From the NCBI RefSeq assembly GCF_035271045.1, contig NZ_DATESC010000012.1:1-64000 (forward strand): a DNA stretch of 64,000 bases, read 5' to 3'. Below are positions 9,146 through 17,909 of the stretch, piece by piece (within the stretch, counting starts at the first letter, position 1; each line of letters starts with the position of its first letter). Source of the stretch: Marinospirillum sp035271045. Its GTDB lineage: Bacteria > Pseudomonadota > Gammaproteobacteria > Pseudomonadales > Halomonadaceae. The translations under genes were made by a program, and so were the position numbers. The notes beneath the pieces are model-generated. The model worked only from the letters and a program-made list of their open reading frames with translations. It did no database searches and was not told the DNA's origin.

Positions 9146-10300
9146 ATGAGTAAACGAATCTTAGCTCGTGCGGGTTTTTTAGCCGCAACCTTGGCTGCTA
9201 GTATTTTTGCTGGCGCTCAGGCTGCCGAACCCATAAAGATAGGATCTTTTCTTTCTGTAACAGGGCCTGCCTCTTTTCTTGGTGATCCAGAACTCAAAAC
9301 CCTAGAGCTATATGTTGAGCGAATTAACGCTGCTGGTGGTGTTATTGGCCGTCCACTAGAGCTAATTCACTACGATGATGCTGGTGATGCATCAGCTGCG
9401 CGCAACTTTGCTAGCCGCTTGGTTCGTTCAGACCGTGTAGACATTATTGTGGGTGGTAGTACTACAGGTGCCACTATGGCTGCTGTGCCTTTAATTGAGC
9501 AGGCGCGTATACCTTTTATCTCTTTAGCGGGTGCTGTAGTAATTACTGACCCAGTTAAAAAATGGGTATTTAAAACACCTCAGTCTGACCGTGCTGCTGC
9601 AGAACGTGTACTACAGGATATTAAAGATCGTGGCTTATCAAAAGTAGCACTTATTTCTGGAACAGATGGTTTTGGTCGTTCGGGTCGTGAGCAAACTTTG
9701 GCTATTGCCGGCAAAATGGGCGTAGAAATAGTGGCTGATGTTACTTATAGCCCTACCGATACAGATATGACTGCTCAGTTAACCCGTATTCGTAACGTCC
9801 CAGGTGTTGAAGCGGTATTTAACTTTGGTTTTGGTCAATCGCCAGCTATCGTTACACGTAACTACTCTCAATTAGGTATTAAGTTACCCTTCTATCAGTC
9901 TCATGGTGTTGCATCTGATCGCTTCCTAGACTTGCTAGGTGATGCAGGCGAAGGTCTACGTTTACCTGCTTCACCTCTATTAGTACCTGACTCTTTACCA
10001 GACAGTGATCCACAAAAAGCTGTTGTTCAGTCTTATAAGTCACTTTATGAAAAGCGTTGGGATATGCAAGTTTCTACCTTTGGTGGCTATGCACATGATG
10101 GCCTAATGCTAGCAGTTGAAGCCATTGAAAAAGCAGGTAGTACTGACCGTGAAGCAGTGCGCAAAGCACTTGAAAGCATTCAGGGGTATGCAGGTGTAAC
10201 CGGTGTATTCAATATGTCTTCTACAGACCACAACGGTCTTAGCGCTGATTCCTTCCGTATTTTGGAAGTTAAAAATGGCAAGTGGAAGCTGATCAACTGA
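9146..10300 (+). CDS. ABC transporter periplasmic substrate-binding protein, branched-chain amino acid (LivK) type
   Basis: This is the periplasmic ligand receptor of a HAAT-family importer. The first 26 residues form a Sec signal peptide ending AGAQA|A. The mature protein begins EPIKIGSFLSVTGPASFLGD, the family's ligand-binding opening, and shows the fold's repeated periplasmic-binding segments (GGSTTGATMAAVPL, RIPFISLAG). Length is 384 residues. It is first in a five-gene operon and is separated from the permease by a strong hairpin. The ligand is unknown. A divergent PaaX gene makes an aromatic acid as plausible as an amino acid. Confidence 0.9.
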   Translation: MSKRILARAGFLAATLAASIFAGAQAAEPIKIGSFLSVTGPASFLGDPELKTLELYVERINAAGGVIGRPLELIHYDDAGDASAARNFASRLVRSDRVDIIVGGSTTGATMAAVPLIEQARIPFISLAGAVVITDPVKKWVFKTPQSDRAAAERVLQDIKDRGLSKVALISGTDGFGRSGREQTLAIAGKMGVEIVADVTYSPTDTDMTAQLTRIRNVPGVEAVFNFGFGQSPAIVTRNYSQLGIKLPFYQSHGVASDRFLDLLGDAGEGLRLPASPLLVPDSLPDSDPQKAVVQSYKSLYEKRWDMQVSTFGGYAHDGLMLAVEAIEKAGSTDREAVRKALESIQGYAGVTGVFNMSSTDHNGLSADSFRILEVKNGKWKLIN

Positions 10301-10324
10301 TTCAACTCTAAACCTGCTTGTTAT

Positions 10325-10359
10325 ACAGCTTCTCAGTATTCTAAATACTGAGAAGCTGT
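10325..10359 (+). promoter_or_regulatory. Intercistronic hairpin between the binding-protein and permease genes
   Basis: A perfect 16-bp stem, ACAGCTTCTCAGTATT (10325-10340) paired with AATACTGAGAAGCTGT (10344-10359), has a 3-base loop. No T tract follows, so it is not a standard terminator. Such hairpins after a binding-protein gene usually protect the upstream mRNA and raise the binding-protein-to-permease ratio, as in malEFG. That role is inferred here. Confidence 0.8.
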
Positions 10360-10383
10360 GTGGCTGCAGACAGGATTTAAATA

Positions 10384-11259
10384 ATGTTCGCAGAATTTAT
10401 TCAGTACCTTTTTACCGGCGTGACCATCGGTGCAACCTATGCGCTAGTGGCTTTGGGTTTTACGCTAATTTATAACTCTAGCCATGTAATCAACTTTGCG
10501 CAGGGTGAGTTTTTAATGGTTGGCGGTATGGCTACCGTTTCTTTTATGGGAATGGGTTTGCCTATGCCAGTTTCCATAGTTCTAGCAGTGTTGCTCGCAG
10601 GGGTTATCGGTATTTGTTTACAGCGTTTTGCTATAGCACCCGCTAAAAAAGCAGATGTTGTTACCTTAATTATTATTACCATAGGTGCATCTATTTTTAT
10701 TCGTGGTGTAGCCCAGCTAGTTTGGGGTAAGCAGTACCACGTGATGGAAAACTTCTCAACGGACGAACCTATTTTGGTTCTAGGTGCAGTACTTAACAGC
10801 CAGAGCTTCTGGGTGGTGGGTATTGGTGCTGTTTTGGTTGTTGCTCTAGTCTTGTTTTTTAGTCGCACCATGACAGGTAAGGCTATTTTAGCCACCTCGA
10901 TGAATAAAGATGCGGCAAGACTCGTAGGTATTCGTACCGAAATGGTATTAATGCTGGCTTTTATGTTGTCGGCACTTTTAGGTTCTGTTGCCGGAATTAT
11001 TGTTGCCCCTATTACATTCACCTCTTACGACATAGGCATAATGCTTGGTCTTAAAGGCTTTGTTGCCGCTGCTTTAGGTGGTTTGGGTAGTGGTGTAGGT
11101 GCAATTGTGGGTGGCTTAATGCTGGGTATTGTTGAAGCAATGACAGCAGGCTACATTTCTTCTGACTATAAAGATGCCGTGGCTTTCTCAATGATTCTTA
11201 TTGTGTTGTTCTTTATGCCGCGTGGACTCTTTGGTAGCCGTGTAGTGGAGCGTGTTTAA
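10384..11259 (+). CDS. livH: ABC transporter permease, LivH type
   Basis: This is an inner-membrane channel subunit of the HAAT importer, 291 residues with about eight hydrophobic helices. The opening FIQYLFTGVTIGATYALVAL and NSSHVINFAQGEF are hallmarks of the LivH permease. AALGGLGSGVGAIVGGLMLG near residue 230 is the conserved loop that contacts the ATPase. The stop overlaps the start of the second permease (TAATG), indicating translational coupling. Confidence 0.93.
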   Translation: MFAEFIQYLFTGVTIGATYALVALGFTLIYNSSHVINFAQGEFLMVGGMATVSFMGMGLPMPVSIVLAVLLAGVIGICLQRFAIAPAKKADVVTLIIITIGASIFIRGVAQLVWGKQYHVMENFSTDEPILVLGAVLNSQSFWVVGIGAVLVVALVLFFSRTMTGKAILATSMNKDAARLVGIRTEMVLMLAFMLSALLGSVAGIIVAPITFTSYDIGIMLGLKGFVAAALGGLGSGVGAIVGGLMLGIVEAMTAGYISSDYKDAVAFSMILIVLFFMPRGLFGSRVVERV

Positions 11260-12266
11260 TGTTAAATAAATTTTTGCAAATGCGCTTAAAAGGTTTAGTG
11301 ATATTAGCAGCCATTTTACTATTACTGCCTTTATTTATGAACAACCCCTTTCACTACGATATGGCAACGCAAATCGCTATTTTTGCTGCCACAGTCGTAG
11401 GTTTAAACCTGTTAGTAGGTTTTGCTGGGCAAATTAGCTTAGGTCATGCCGGTTTTTTTGGTGTGGGTGCTTATTTTAGCGCAGTAATGACAAGTACTTA
11501 TGGTTGGTCGCCTATCCCTACTATGCTCGTTGCAGCCGTGGTGGTTGGTGCGCTTGCTTGGTTGGTTGGTCGTCCTATTCTTAAGTTGAAAGGTCACTAC
11601 TTATCTATGGCGACCCTAGCGATGGGTTTTATTATCGCTATCACTATTAATAATGAAGGCTGGCTAACGGGCGGGCCTGATGGCATGTCGGTACCGCCTT
11701 TAAGTGTGTTTGGTTGGGAACTAAATTCTTTTAACCAATACTCGCTGTTTGGCATTGAGTTTGGCGGTGACGTTGCTTGGTATTTCTTTGCTGCTTTTGT
11801 ACTGCTAGTGGCAGTTTGGGTGGCTGAGAATATTATAGATTCGCCTATAGGTCGTGCTTTGCGTTCGGTGCATGGTTCTGAAATAGCGGCGCGCGTAGTG
11901 GGTGTTGATACAGCCTATTACAAAAGCCTAGTGTTTGTTGTTTCAGCTGTTTATGCCAGCCTTATGGGGAGTTTATACGCCCACTTCTCTGGTTTTATTA
12001 CGCCTCACCTAGCCAGTTTTGAGCAGTCTATTGTACTGATTACTATGGTGGTATTGGGTGGTATGGCTTCAACTTTTGGGGTTATTTTAGGCGCACTAGT
12101 ACTAAAATTATTACCACAGGTTTTGGCCGACTTCCAAGAGCTTGAAATGATGATGTTTGGTTTAATTCTAATGCTAACCATGATTTTTATGCCTAAAGGA
12201 TTATTTCCAACCCTTCAAAACAAGCTAGCAAAAAGAAAAAGTAAAAAATCGGAGGAACAAGTATGA
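11259..12266 (+). CDS. livM: ABC transporter permease, LivM type
   Basis: This is the second channel subunit of the importer, 335 residues. NLLVGFAGQISLGHAGFFGVGAY near residue 50 and the LKGHYLSMATLAMGF segment are typical of LivM. VLGGMASTFGVILGAL near residue 268 is the ATPase-contact loop. Its start overlaps the livH stop and its own stop overlaps the livG start (ATGA), so the three genes are translationally coupled. Confidence 0.93.
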   Translation: MLNKFLQMRLKGLVILAAILLLLPLFMNNPFHYDMATQIAIFAATVVGLNLLVGFAGQISLGHAGFFGVGAYFSAVMTSTYGWSPIPTMLVAAVVVGALAWLVGRPILKLKGHYLSMATLAMGFIIAITINNEGWLTGGPDGMSVPPLSVFGWELNSFNQYSLFGIEFGGDVAWYFFAAFVLLVAVWVAENIIDSPIGRALRSVHGSEIAARVVGVDTAYYKSLVFVVSAVYASLMGSLYAHFSGFITPHLASFEQSIVLITMVVLGGMASTFGVILGALVLKLLPQVLADFQELEMMMFGLILMLTMIFMPKGLFPTLQNKLAKRKSKKSEEQV

Positions 12267-13021
12267 CAGCTCTGATTGAAGTGGCTGGGCTAGACAAAAC
12301 TTTTGGCGGGGTTCATGCCGTAGAAGGTTTAAGCTTTAGTGTTGATGCCGGACAAATTTATTCTGTTATCGGCCCTAATGGGGCAGGTAAAACGACACTC
12401 TTTAACTTGATTACCGGCATTTATACGCCAACTAAAGGCGAGATAAAGCTTAATGGTGAAATGGTGGTTGGCTTAGAACCCAACCAACTAGCAGAAAGAG
12501 GCATGTGCCGTACTTTTCAGCAGATGCAAATTTGTATGAATATGACGGCTTTAGAAAACGTCATGCTAGGTCGTCATTTACAGCTAAAAAGTAGTTTTTT
12601 AACTACCATGCTACGCCTACCTTCTCTGCTTAAAGACGAAGAAGATTGCCGTGACCATGCGGTTGAATTAATGAAATTTGTGGGTTGTGGTGAATACATA
12701 GAAACTGATGCTTCGGCTATGTCTTATGGTGCATTAAAACGCTTAGAAATAGCACGCGCTTTGGCTTCTAACCCTAAAGTTGTGTTACTTGATGAACCAG
12801 CTGCTGGCCTAAATGGTACTGAAACAGCTGCCCTAGAAGAGTTGATTAAAAAAATTGCAGCTCAGGGCATTACTGTTGTGTTGGTAGAGCATGATATGAA
12901 GCTGGTAATGGGGATTTCTGATCGACTACTAGTATTAAACTATGGCCGTAAATTGGCTGAAGGTACGCCAGAAGAAATTCGTAACAATCCAGATGTCATT
13001 GCTGCCTATTTAGGTGGTTAA
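12263..13021 (+). CDS. livG: ABC transporter ATP-binding protein, LivG type
   Basis: This is a cytoplasmic ATPase subunit of the importer, 252 residues. Walker A is GPNGAGKTT near residue 38. The signature region is unusual: where LSxGxxR is expected the protein reads MSYGALKRLEIARAL, as in many LivG proteins. Walker B is VVLLDEPAAGLN and the switch histidine is in LVEHDM. The start codon overlaps the livM stop by four bases with GGAGGAAC upstream. Confidence 0.93.
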   Translation: MTALIEVAGLDKTFGGVHAVEGLSFSVDAGQIYSVIGPNGAGKTTLFNLITGIYTPTKGEIKLNGEMVVGLEPNQLAERGMCRTFQQMQICMNMTALENVMLGRHLQLKSSFLTTMLRLPSLLKDEEDCRDHAVELMKFVGCGEYIETDASAMSYGALKRLEIARALASNPKVVLLDEPAAGLNGTETAALEELIKKIAAQGITVVLVEHDMKLVMGISDRLLVLNYGRKLAEGTPEEIRNNPDVIAAYLGG

Positions 13022-13038
13022 GCGTGGAGACAAATAAC

Positions 13039-14403
13039 ATGACCGAAGAACAAAATCAGGTTAAGCCTAATCACTCACGCGGTGATCAGGTTATTCGTAC
13101 CATTGTGCGTGAACACCAAGGTTTGTGGCGTATTATTGATTTAATGGATCTGCTAGAGCAGGACATGAATATTAATGCCACCTTACCCGATGAAATATTA
13201 TTCAGTGCAATATTTGATTATATTCAACACTTTTCTAACCGAGTACACAGCCAACCAAAAGAAATACGGCTTTACTTGTTGTTAAGAGAAAAATCGCCTG
13301 AAACGGGCCCTTTACTAGATAAGCTAGAAAAAGGCTATGTAATAGGCCACGAAAAGCTTTTAGAACTACGCCAACTACTAAAAGAATGCATGGCTAATTG
13401 GCCTGATGGTCGTGAAGCTTTTGGTCATGGTTTAAGTCGCTTTAGTGCAGCTTTGCGTAAGCACATTAAAAAAGAAGAAGGGGTTGTATTGCCTCGTGCT
13501 CGCGACCTCTTAAGCAATGCAGACTGGGATACCATTACCGGTGGTCGTGATCAGCAAGATGACCCCTTGTTTGGTGATCGAGTTAGAGAAGAGTTTCGTG
13601 ATCTGCGCCATAAAATTATTAGCCTAACACCCGAACGCTTAGGTGGTTTAGGTTTGGTGCATGGCGGTCGAATGACTGCTGAGAATAAAGGGCAGGAAAT
13701 GCTCTCCATTAAGGGGTTGGTCACTTCTTATGGGCAAATAGAAGTTTTACATGACGTTGATATCACGATTAATGCAGGTGAAATTGTTTCACTCGTTGGC
13801 GCTAATGGTGCAGGTAAATCAACCCTGTTAATGACCATCTCAGGACTGCAGCCTATGGATAAAGGTCAAATGTTCTTTAATGGTGAAGATCTGTCTAAAG
13901 TTTCTGCTGATAAGCGTGTAGGAAAAGGGATAGTTCAAGTACCAGAAGGCCGTCAAGTTTTTAAAGACATGACGGTTTATGACAACCTGTTATTAGGTGC
14001 TTATACACGCAGCAGTGATCCAGAAGTTCAAGATGACATAGAAAAAATTTATACTAAATTCCCTATTTTACGACAAAAACGCTATAATCTTGCCGGTGAG
14101 CTTTCTGGTGGTCAGCAACAAATGTTGGCAATGGGACGTGCATTAATGGCTCGACCGCGTTTATTGTTGCTTGATGAACCGAGCATGGGGTTAGCACCTT
14201 TAATTATTGAAGAGATTTTTGAAATTGTGCGTGAGTTGAAAGATGAAGGTATGACGATCTTTCTTGTTGAGCAAAATGCTTCTCAGGCATTGGCATTAGC
14301 AGACCGAGGCTATGTACTAGAAACGGGTGCTGTGGTGTTGCAAGGTACTGGCAGGGAGTTGCTTAGTAACGAAAAGGTACGTGAAGCCTATTTAGGTATG
14401 TAG
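13039..14403 (+). CDS. Fusion of a hemerythrin-like HHE domain with a LivF-type ABC ATPase
   Basis: The C-terminal 235 residues are a complete LivF ATPase: Walker A GANGAGKST, signature LSGGQQQML, Walker B LLLLDEPSMGL and switch LVEQNAS. The N-terminal 170 residues are not part of any standard LivF. They resemble a hemerythrin HHE bundle, with candidate metal ligands H26 (REHQGL), H70 and E75 (RVHSQPKE), H104 (GHEKL), and H142 with E146/E147 (KHIKKEE), numbered from this start. I chose the ATG at 13039 with GGAG upstream; an in-frame GTG lies at 13024. Methionines at 13672 and 13699 (the latter after AGGGCAGGAA) could give a stand-alone LivF. It is the last gene of the importer operon. A redox or oxygen-sensing role is inference. 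Confidence 0.85.
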   Translation: MTEEQNQVKPNHSRGDQVIRTIVREHQGLWRIIDLMDLLEQDMNINATLPDEILFSAIFDYIQHFSNRVHSQPKEIRLYLLLREKSPETGPLLDKLEKGYVIGHEKLLELRQLLKECMANWPDGREAFGHGLSRFSAALRKHIKKEEGVVLPRARDLLSNADWDTITGGRDQQDDPLFGDRVREEFRDLRHKIISLTPERLGGLGLVHGGRMTAENKGQEMLSIKGLVTSYGQIEVLHDVDITINAGEIVSLVGANGAGKSTLLMTISGLQPMDKGQMFFNGEDLSKVSADKRVGKGIVQVPEGRQVFKDMTVYDNLLLGAYTRSSDPEVQDDIEKIYTKFPILRQKRYNLAGELSGGQQQMLAMGRALMARPRLLLLDEPSMGLAPLIIEEIFEIVRELKDEGMTIFLVEQNASQALALADRGYVLETGAVVLQGTGRELLSNEKVREAYLGM

Positions 14404-14430
14404 TCTTTTAGGCATTAAATCTTTCAATCT

Positions 14431-14476
14431 AACCAACACAAAACACCAGACTTTAGTCTGGTGTTTTGTGTTGGTT
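14431..14476 (+). terminator. Terminator after the ABC importer operon
   Basis: A perfect 22-bp inverted repeat (14431-14452 with 14455-14476) has a 2-base centre, starting AACCAACACA and ending TGTGTTGGTT. It lies 27 bases after the last importer gene. There is no long T tract directly after it, but TGTTTTGTGTT in the right arm is T-rich. It is probably a strong bidirectional stop or mRNA-end hairpin. Confidence 0.8.
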
Positions 14477-14614
14477 ATTAAAAAATTATTTATAATCAAT
14501 AATATATAGTTGATTTCATGAATATAATTTATAACATTTAATCAAGCTAACTGTTGACATCTTCTAGTCGTAAAGTCTAATGTATTAAATTTATTTGTAT
14601 TTTTGAGAAACACA

Positions 14615-15832
14615 ATGTCAACCAAACATTTTGACCTGTTAAGAATTGAGCCGGAACAACTGCGTGTTGGTGAACCAACGCCTTTTCCTATTTGTGATGC
14701 TGATGGACAAGAATTACTTGAAAAAGGTGGCCTTATTCAGTCAGAGGTGTATAAAAAATTATTGCTACAAGTAGGCTTTTTTGCGCGTAGGAAATACGTG
14801 CCGCCTAAAGAGCCTGTTAAGCAGCCCAATATTATTAAAGGTAAAATTAATCCCTTTGCTGAGTTTGATGATTTAAGTGTGCAGCTAGAGGCTTTGTTTA
14901 AACGGTTAGAGCTTTCTAAAACCCAGCCTGCGGGCAGTGTTATGCGTAAAATTTACGACATTGCGACACAAATTCAAAGTTTGATTAAGTACGATGCGGA
15001 TGCTTTGATGGGTGCGGTACACTTGTCCGACCGTTTTGAATACCATGTTCACCATCCCATGCAAATAGCTATTTTAACGGAATTAATTTTAGAACGATTA
15101 AAAGTGACTCAAGATGTTAGATTAAGCACTTTAGCGGCTGCTTTAACCAGTAATTTAGCGATGAATCCTTATCAAAAACTCTTAAATCAGCAAAAAACAC
15201 CTTTAAATGAACCGCAGCGTAAGTTAGTTAACGATCACCCTTTATTAAGTGCAAATCAATTAGAAGAAGCCGGTGTGAATGATGAACTTTGGCTAGAATT
15301 GGTTCAACAACACCATGAAAAATTAGATGGTACGGGTTATCCATTACAGTTATCGGGAATGTATATTCGTCATGAAGCTTTGATTTTAGCTTTAGCCGAT
15401 GTTTATTCTGCAATGATAACGCCAAGGGTTTATCGTGGGCCAATTAAATTGGCAGAATCTTTGCGTGATTTGTTTATTCAGCGTGGTAGCAAGTTTGATG
15501 ATAAATTAACCCGTTTATTTATTAATGAGTTAGGGCTGTATCCACCTGGGATTTATGTGCGTTTAGACAATGGTGAGTTAGCCGTGGTTGTTGGTAGAAC
15601 CACTGATTTTAAAGAACCGATTGTCGCCAGCATTAGAAAAGCAGATGGTAATATGCATACGACACCGCGCCGCCATAACACCAAAGAGGCGGGTTATGGT
15701 ATTCGTTATGTGTGTGAGCCTTCTGAGCGAGTTAAAGTTGATTCTTCACAACTCTGGGGCTTTGAAGCGTTAAAGGTTAATATTAAAGTTGACTTATCTA
15801 GTGTTGATGCTTTTATACGTGGCTTACATTAA
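14615..15832 (+). CDS. Degenerate HD-GYP domain protein (HD dyad replaced by SN)
   Basis: HD-GYP proteins are cyclic-di-GMP phosphodiesterases. The GYP half is intact here: HHEKLDGTGYP, then HEALILALADVYSAM. Where the family has the metal-binding HD of L(L)HDIGK, this protein reads ALTSNLAMN, with S179-N180 in place of H-D. The phosphodiesterase activity is therefore probably lost, as in other degenerate HD-GYP proteins used as c-di-GMP receptors or scaffolds. The N-terminal 100 residues form a domain common in this subfamily (GEPTPFPICDADGQELLEKG). The ATG at 14615 is preferred over the TTG at 14603. Length is 405 residues, and it appears monocistronic. Confidence 0.85.
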   Translation: MSTKHFDLLRIEPEQLRVGEPTPFPICDADGQELLEKGGLIQSEVYKKLLLQVGFFARRKYVPPKEPVKQPNIIKGKINPFAEFDDLSVQLEALFKRLELSKTQPAGSVMRKIYDIATQIQSLIKYDADALMGAVHLSDRFEYHVHHPMQIAILTELILERLKVTQDVRLSTLAAALTSNLAMNPYQKLLNQQKTPLNEPQRKLVNDHPLLSANQLEEAGVNDELWLELVQQHHEKLDGTGYPLQLSGMYIRHEALILALADVYSAMITPRVYRGPIKLAESLRDLFIQRGSKFDDKLTRLFINELGLYPPGIYVRLDNGELAVVVGRTTDFKEPIVASIRKADGNMHTTPRRHNTKEAGYGIRYVCEPSERVKVDSSQLWGFEALKVNIKVDLSSVDAFIRGLH

Positions 15833-15845
15833 TTTTTTTAAAAAT

Positions 15846-15883
15846 AAAAACCACAGAGCAATAGCAACGACTGTGTGGTTTTT
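15846..15883. terminator. Bidirectional terminator between the HD-GYP gene and rnb
   Basis: AAAAACCACA on the left pairs with TGTGGTTTTT on the right (15874-15883), and each arm ends in an A or T run. It sits between two convergent genes and can serve both. Confidence 0.85.
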
Positions 15884-15897
15884 ACTTATTTAAATAT

Positions 15898-17877
15898 TTA
15901 AGCCGATGGGCGAGCAATAAGACTGCGTTGATCCACTTTAACTTCCGTTAATTCAACTTGAATTTTATCAGTCACACGGTATTGCACTTCGTCTTTAATT
16001 TTTATCCAAGCGTTGTCGGCATCACACACAATTTCATCTTTAGTGGCATGAATGGATGAGCCGGGAATAAAGACCGCTGCACCATTAACTAATAATCTAG
16101 CTCGCATACCGCCTCGATTAATATTAAAAATTTCCGCTTCAAAACGCTCACCAATTTTTTCTTCTAAAAAGCGAGCATAGAGCCAGTCTTTAACTTCACG
16201 TTCCGCTTGGCGGTTAACTTTACGCGCTAGGGTTAGTTGTTCTGGTAGGTTTTCATCTAATGCATGAGGCGTTTGGCCGACCAAAACGGCTTTAATTAGG
16301 CGGTGGTTAATCATGTCACCGTATTTACGAATGGGTGATGTCCAAGTCGCGTAGCTTTCAAAACCAAGACCAAAGTGTGGGCCAGGAACAATGGCAAGTA
16401 AAGAGAAGCCTTGGTGTCTGCGTAGACGTGCATCTAACCAGCCGGATTCTTGGTTATCAAGGCTTTGGCGTAAATGCCTAAAACCCAAAAGTGTATCTAA
16501 GTTTTCAGCTGTAAAAGCTTCTTCATGGTAAGTCAGTCCTTGTTTAGCAATTAGCTCTAAAGCGCCACCAACTTTTTCAGCATCAAAACCTTGGTGAACA
16601 TTGTAAACACCCTGTCCTGTTTTTTCTGCTAAGAAAGCAGCAGCACACACGTTGGCTAATAACATGGCTTCTTCAACCATTTTATGACCAATGCGGCGTT
16701 CTTCTGTCACTATGTCGACAACCTTACCCTCGGCATCTAGTACAAAACGGTAATCAGGAAAGTCTTTAAATACTAATGCGTTCTCGTGTCGCCAAGCCAA
16801 ACGCGCTGCTGCCAATGCTTCAAACTGTTTTAACGCTTCAGCAGTTTTTTCATTAGCTGGCTGCCATTCACCTTTGCCTTCTAACCAGTCAGACACTTTT
16901 AAATAATCTAGCTTAGCTTTGGATTCTATCCAGCCCGCTGTAAACTCAGCCGCGCCTATTTGAGCACCCAAAGCATCAAGGTTAATGGTGGCTATTAATG
17001 CAGGGCGGCGTTGATTTTCTATTAAAGAGCATAAGTCATCTGAAAGCACTTTGGGCAGCATGGTAACGGTGCGTGCGGGTAAGTAGAGCGTAAATGCGCG
17101 GGCTTTGGCTTCAATGTCTGCAGCAGTGCCTTCTGCAACGTAAGCAGTGGGGTCAGCAATGGCGACTTTTAATTCCCAGCCACCTTCAGCACGGGGTTGA
17201 ATCGCTAAGGCATCGTCCATATCCAGTGTTGATTCGCTGTCTAGGGTGAAAAAGTGCTCAGCGGTTAAGTCTTGGCGTACTAAACCTTCGGGGTCGGTTA
17301 GCGTCCAGTTTTCTTCAATAATGGGTTGTTCACGCGGTAAGTCATGGCGTGCCAAGATAACCCACCACGGGGCGTAATGGTCATTATTTTTGGCGATTAG
17401 CTGAGTGATCTCAACAAAAAAGCCATTATCTTTTGGGTTAAGTGGATGACGTTCTAAAAAGGCCACAACCCAATCGCCATCATCTAAAGAAGCTTCATCT
17501 AAACCACTAACGGTTTTACCTTTTAATGCTTGTTTAATGCTGGGATGATCGGGGACAACGGCTAGCTTGCCATGCACTTTTTGAATACGACCAATAAAGC
17601 GGTTTAAACCCATTTCAACCAATTCTTCGGGTTCAGCGTTTTCACGCAGCTCACCTTTGTTGTCACGTTCTTCATGTAATACGGCTTTAACCAAGTCGCC
17701 ATGCAGCACTTTTTTCATGTAAGGTGGTGGCACAAAGTAGCTTTTACCGTCATCGGTTTCTAAAAAACCAAAACCACGATCGGTGCCTTTAATACGACCC
17801 TCAACCCTAGGCGTGGTTTGGCGTAGCTGTGATTTAAGCTGCGACAGTAAGGAATTGTTTTTTAGTGCATTTTGCAT
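15898..17877 (-). CDS. rnb: Exoribonuclease II
   Basis: RNase II is a processive 3'-to-5' single-strand exoribonuclease. The product has 659 residues (E. coli 644). N-terminal cold-shock-type RNA-binding domains contain GRIKGTDRGFGFLET. The RNB catalytic core contains DSESTLDMDDALAI near residue 212, with the clustered aspartates that bind magnesium. A C-terminal S1 domain contains NRGGMRARLLVNGA. The segment ESYATWTSPIRKYGDMINHRLI is the conserved RNB signature. It lies just downstream of a small membrane protein gene on the same strand. Confidence 0.95.
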   Translation of the reverse strand: MQNALKNNSLLSQLKSQLRQTTPRVEGRIKGTDRGFGFLETDDGKSYFVPPPYMKKVLHGDLVKAVLHEERDNKGELRENAEPEELVEMGLNRFIGRIQKVHGKLAVVPDHPSIKQALKGKTVSGLDEASLDDGDWVVAFLERHPLNPKDNGFFVEITQLIAKNNDHYAPWWVILARHDLPREQPIIEENWTLTDPEGLVRQDLTAEHFFTLDSESTLDMDDALAIQPRAEGGWELKVAIADPTAYVAEGTAADIEAKARAFTLYLPARTVTMLPKVLSDDLCSLIENQRRPALIATINLDALGAQIGAAEFTAGWIESKAKLDYLKVSDWLEGKGEWQPANEKTAEALKQFEALAAARLAWRHENALVFKDFPDYRFVLDAEGKVVDIVTEERRIGHKMVEEAMLLANVCAAAFLAEKTGQGVYNVHQGFDAEKVGGALELIAKQGLTYHEEAFTAENLDTLLGFRHLRQSLDNQESGWLDARLRRHQGFSLLAIVPGPHFGLGFESYATWTSPIRKYGDMINHRLIKAVLVGQTPHALDENLPEQLTLARKVNRQAEREVKDWLYARFLEEKIGERFEAEIFNINRGGMRARLLVNGAAVFIPGSSIHATKDEIVCDADNAWIKIKDEVQYRVTDKIQVELTEVKVDQRSLIARPSA

Positions 17878-17909
17878 GGATGAATTAACCTCTGTTTGAT
17901 CGTTGGGTG

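Noticed and set aside
10470..11021. 183-residue minus-strand frame inside livH
   Set aside because: It lies entirely within a well-recognised permease gene, has unnatural composition and no start signal.
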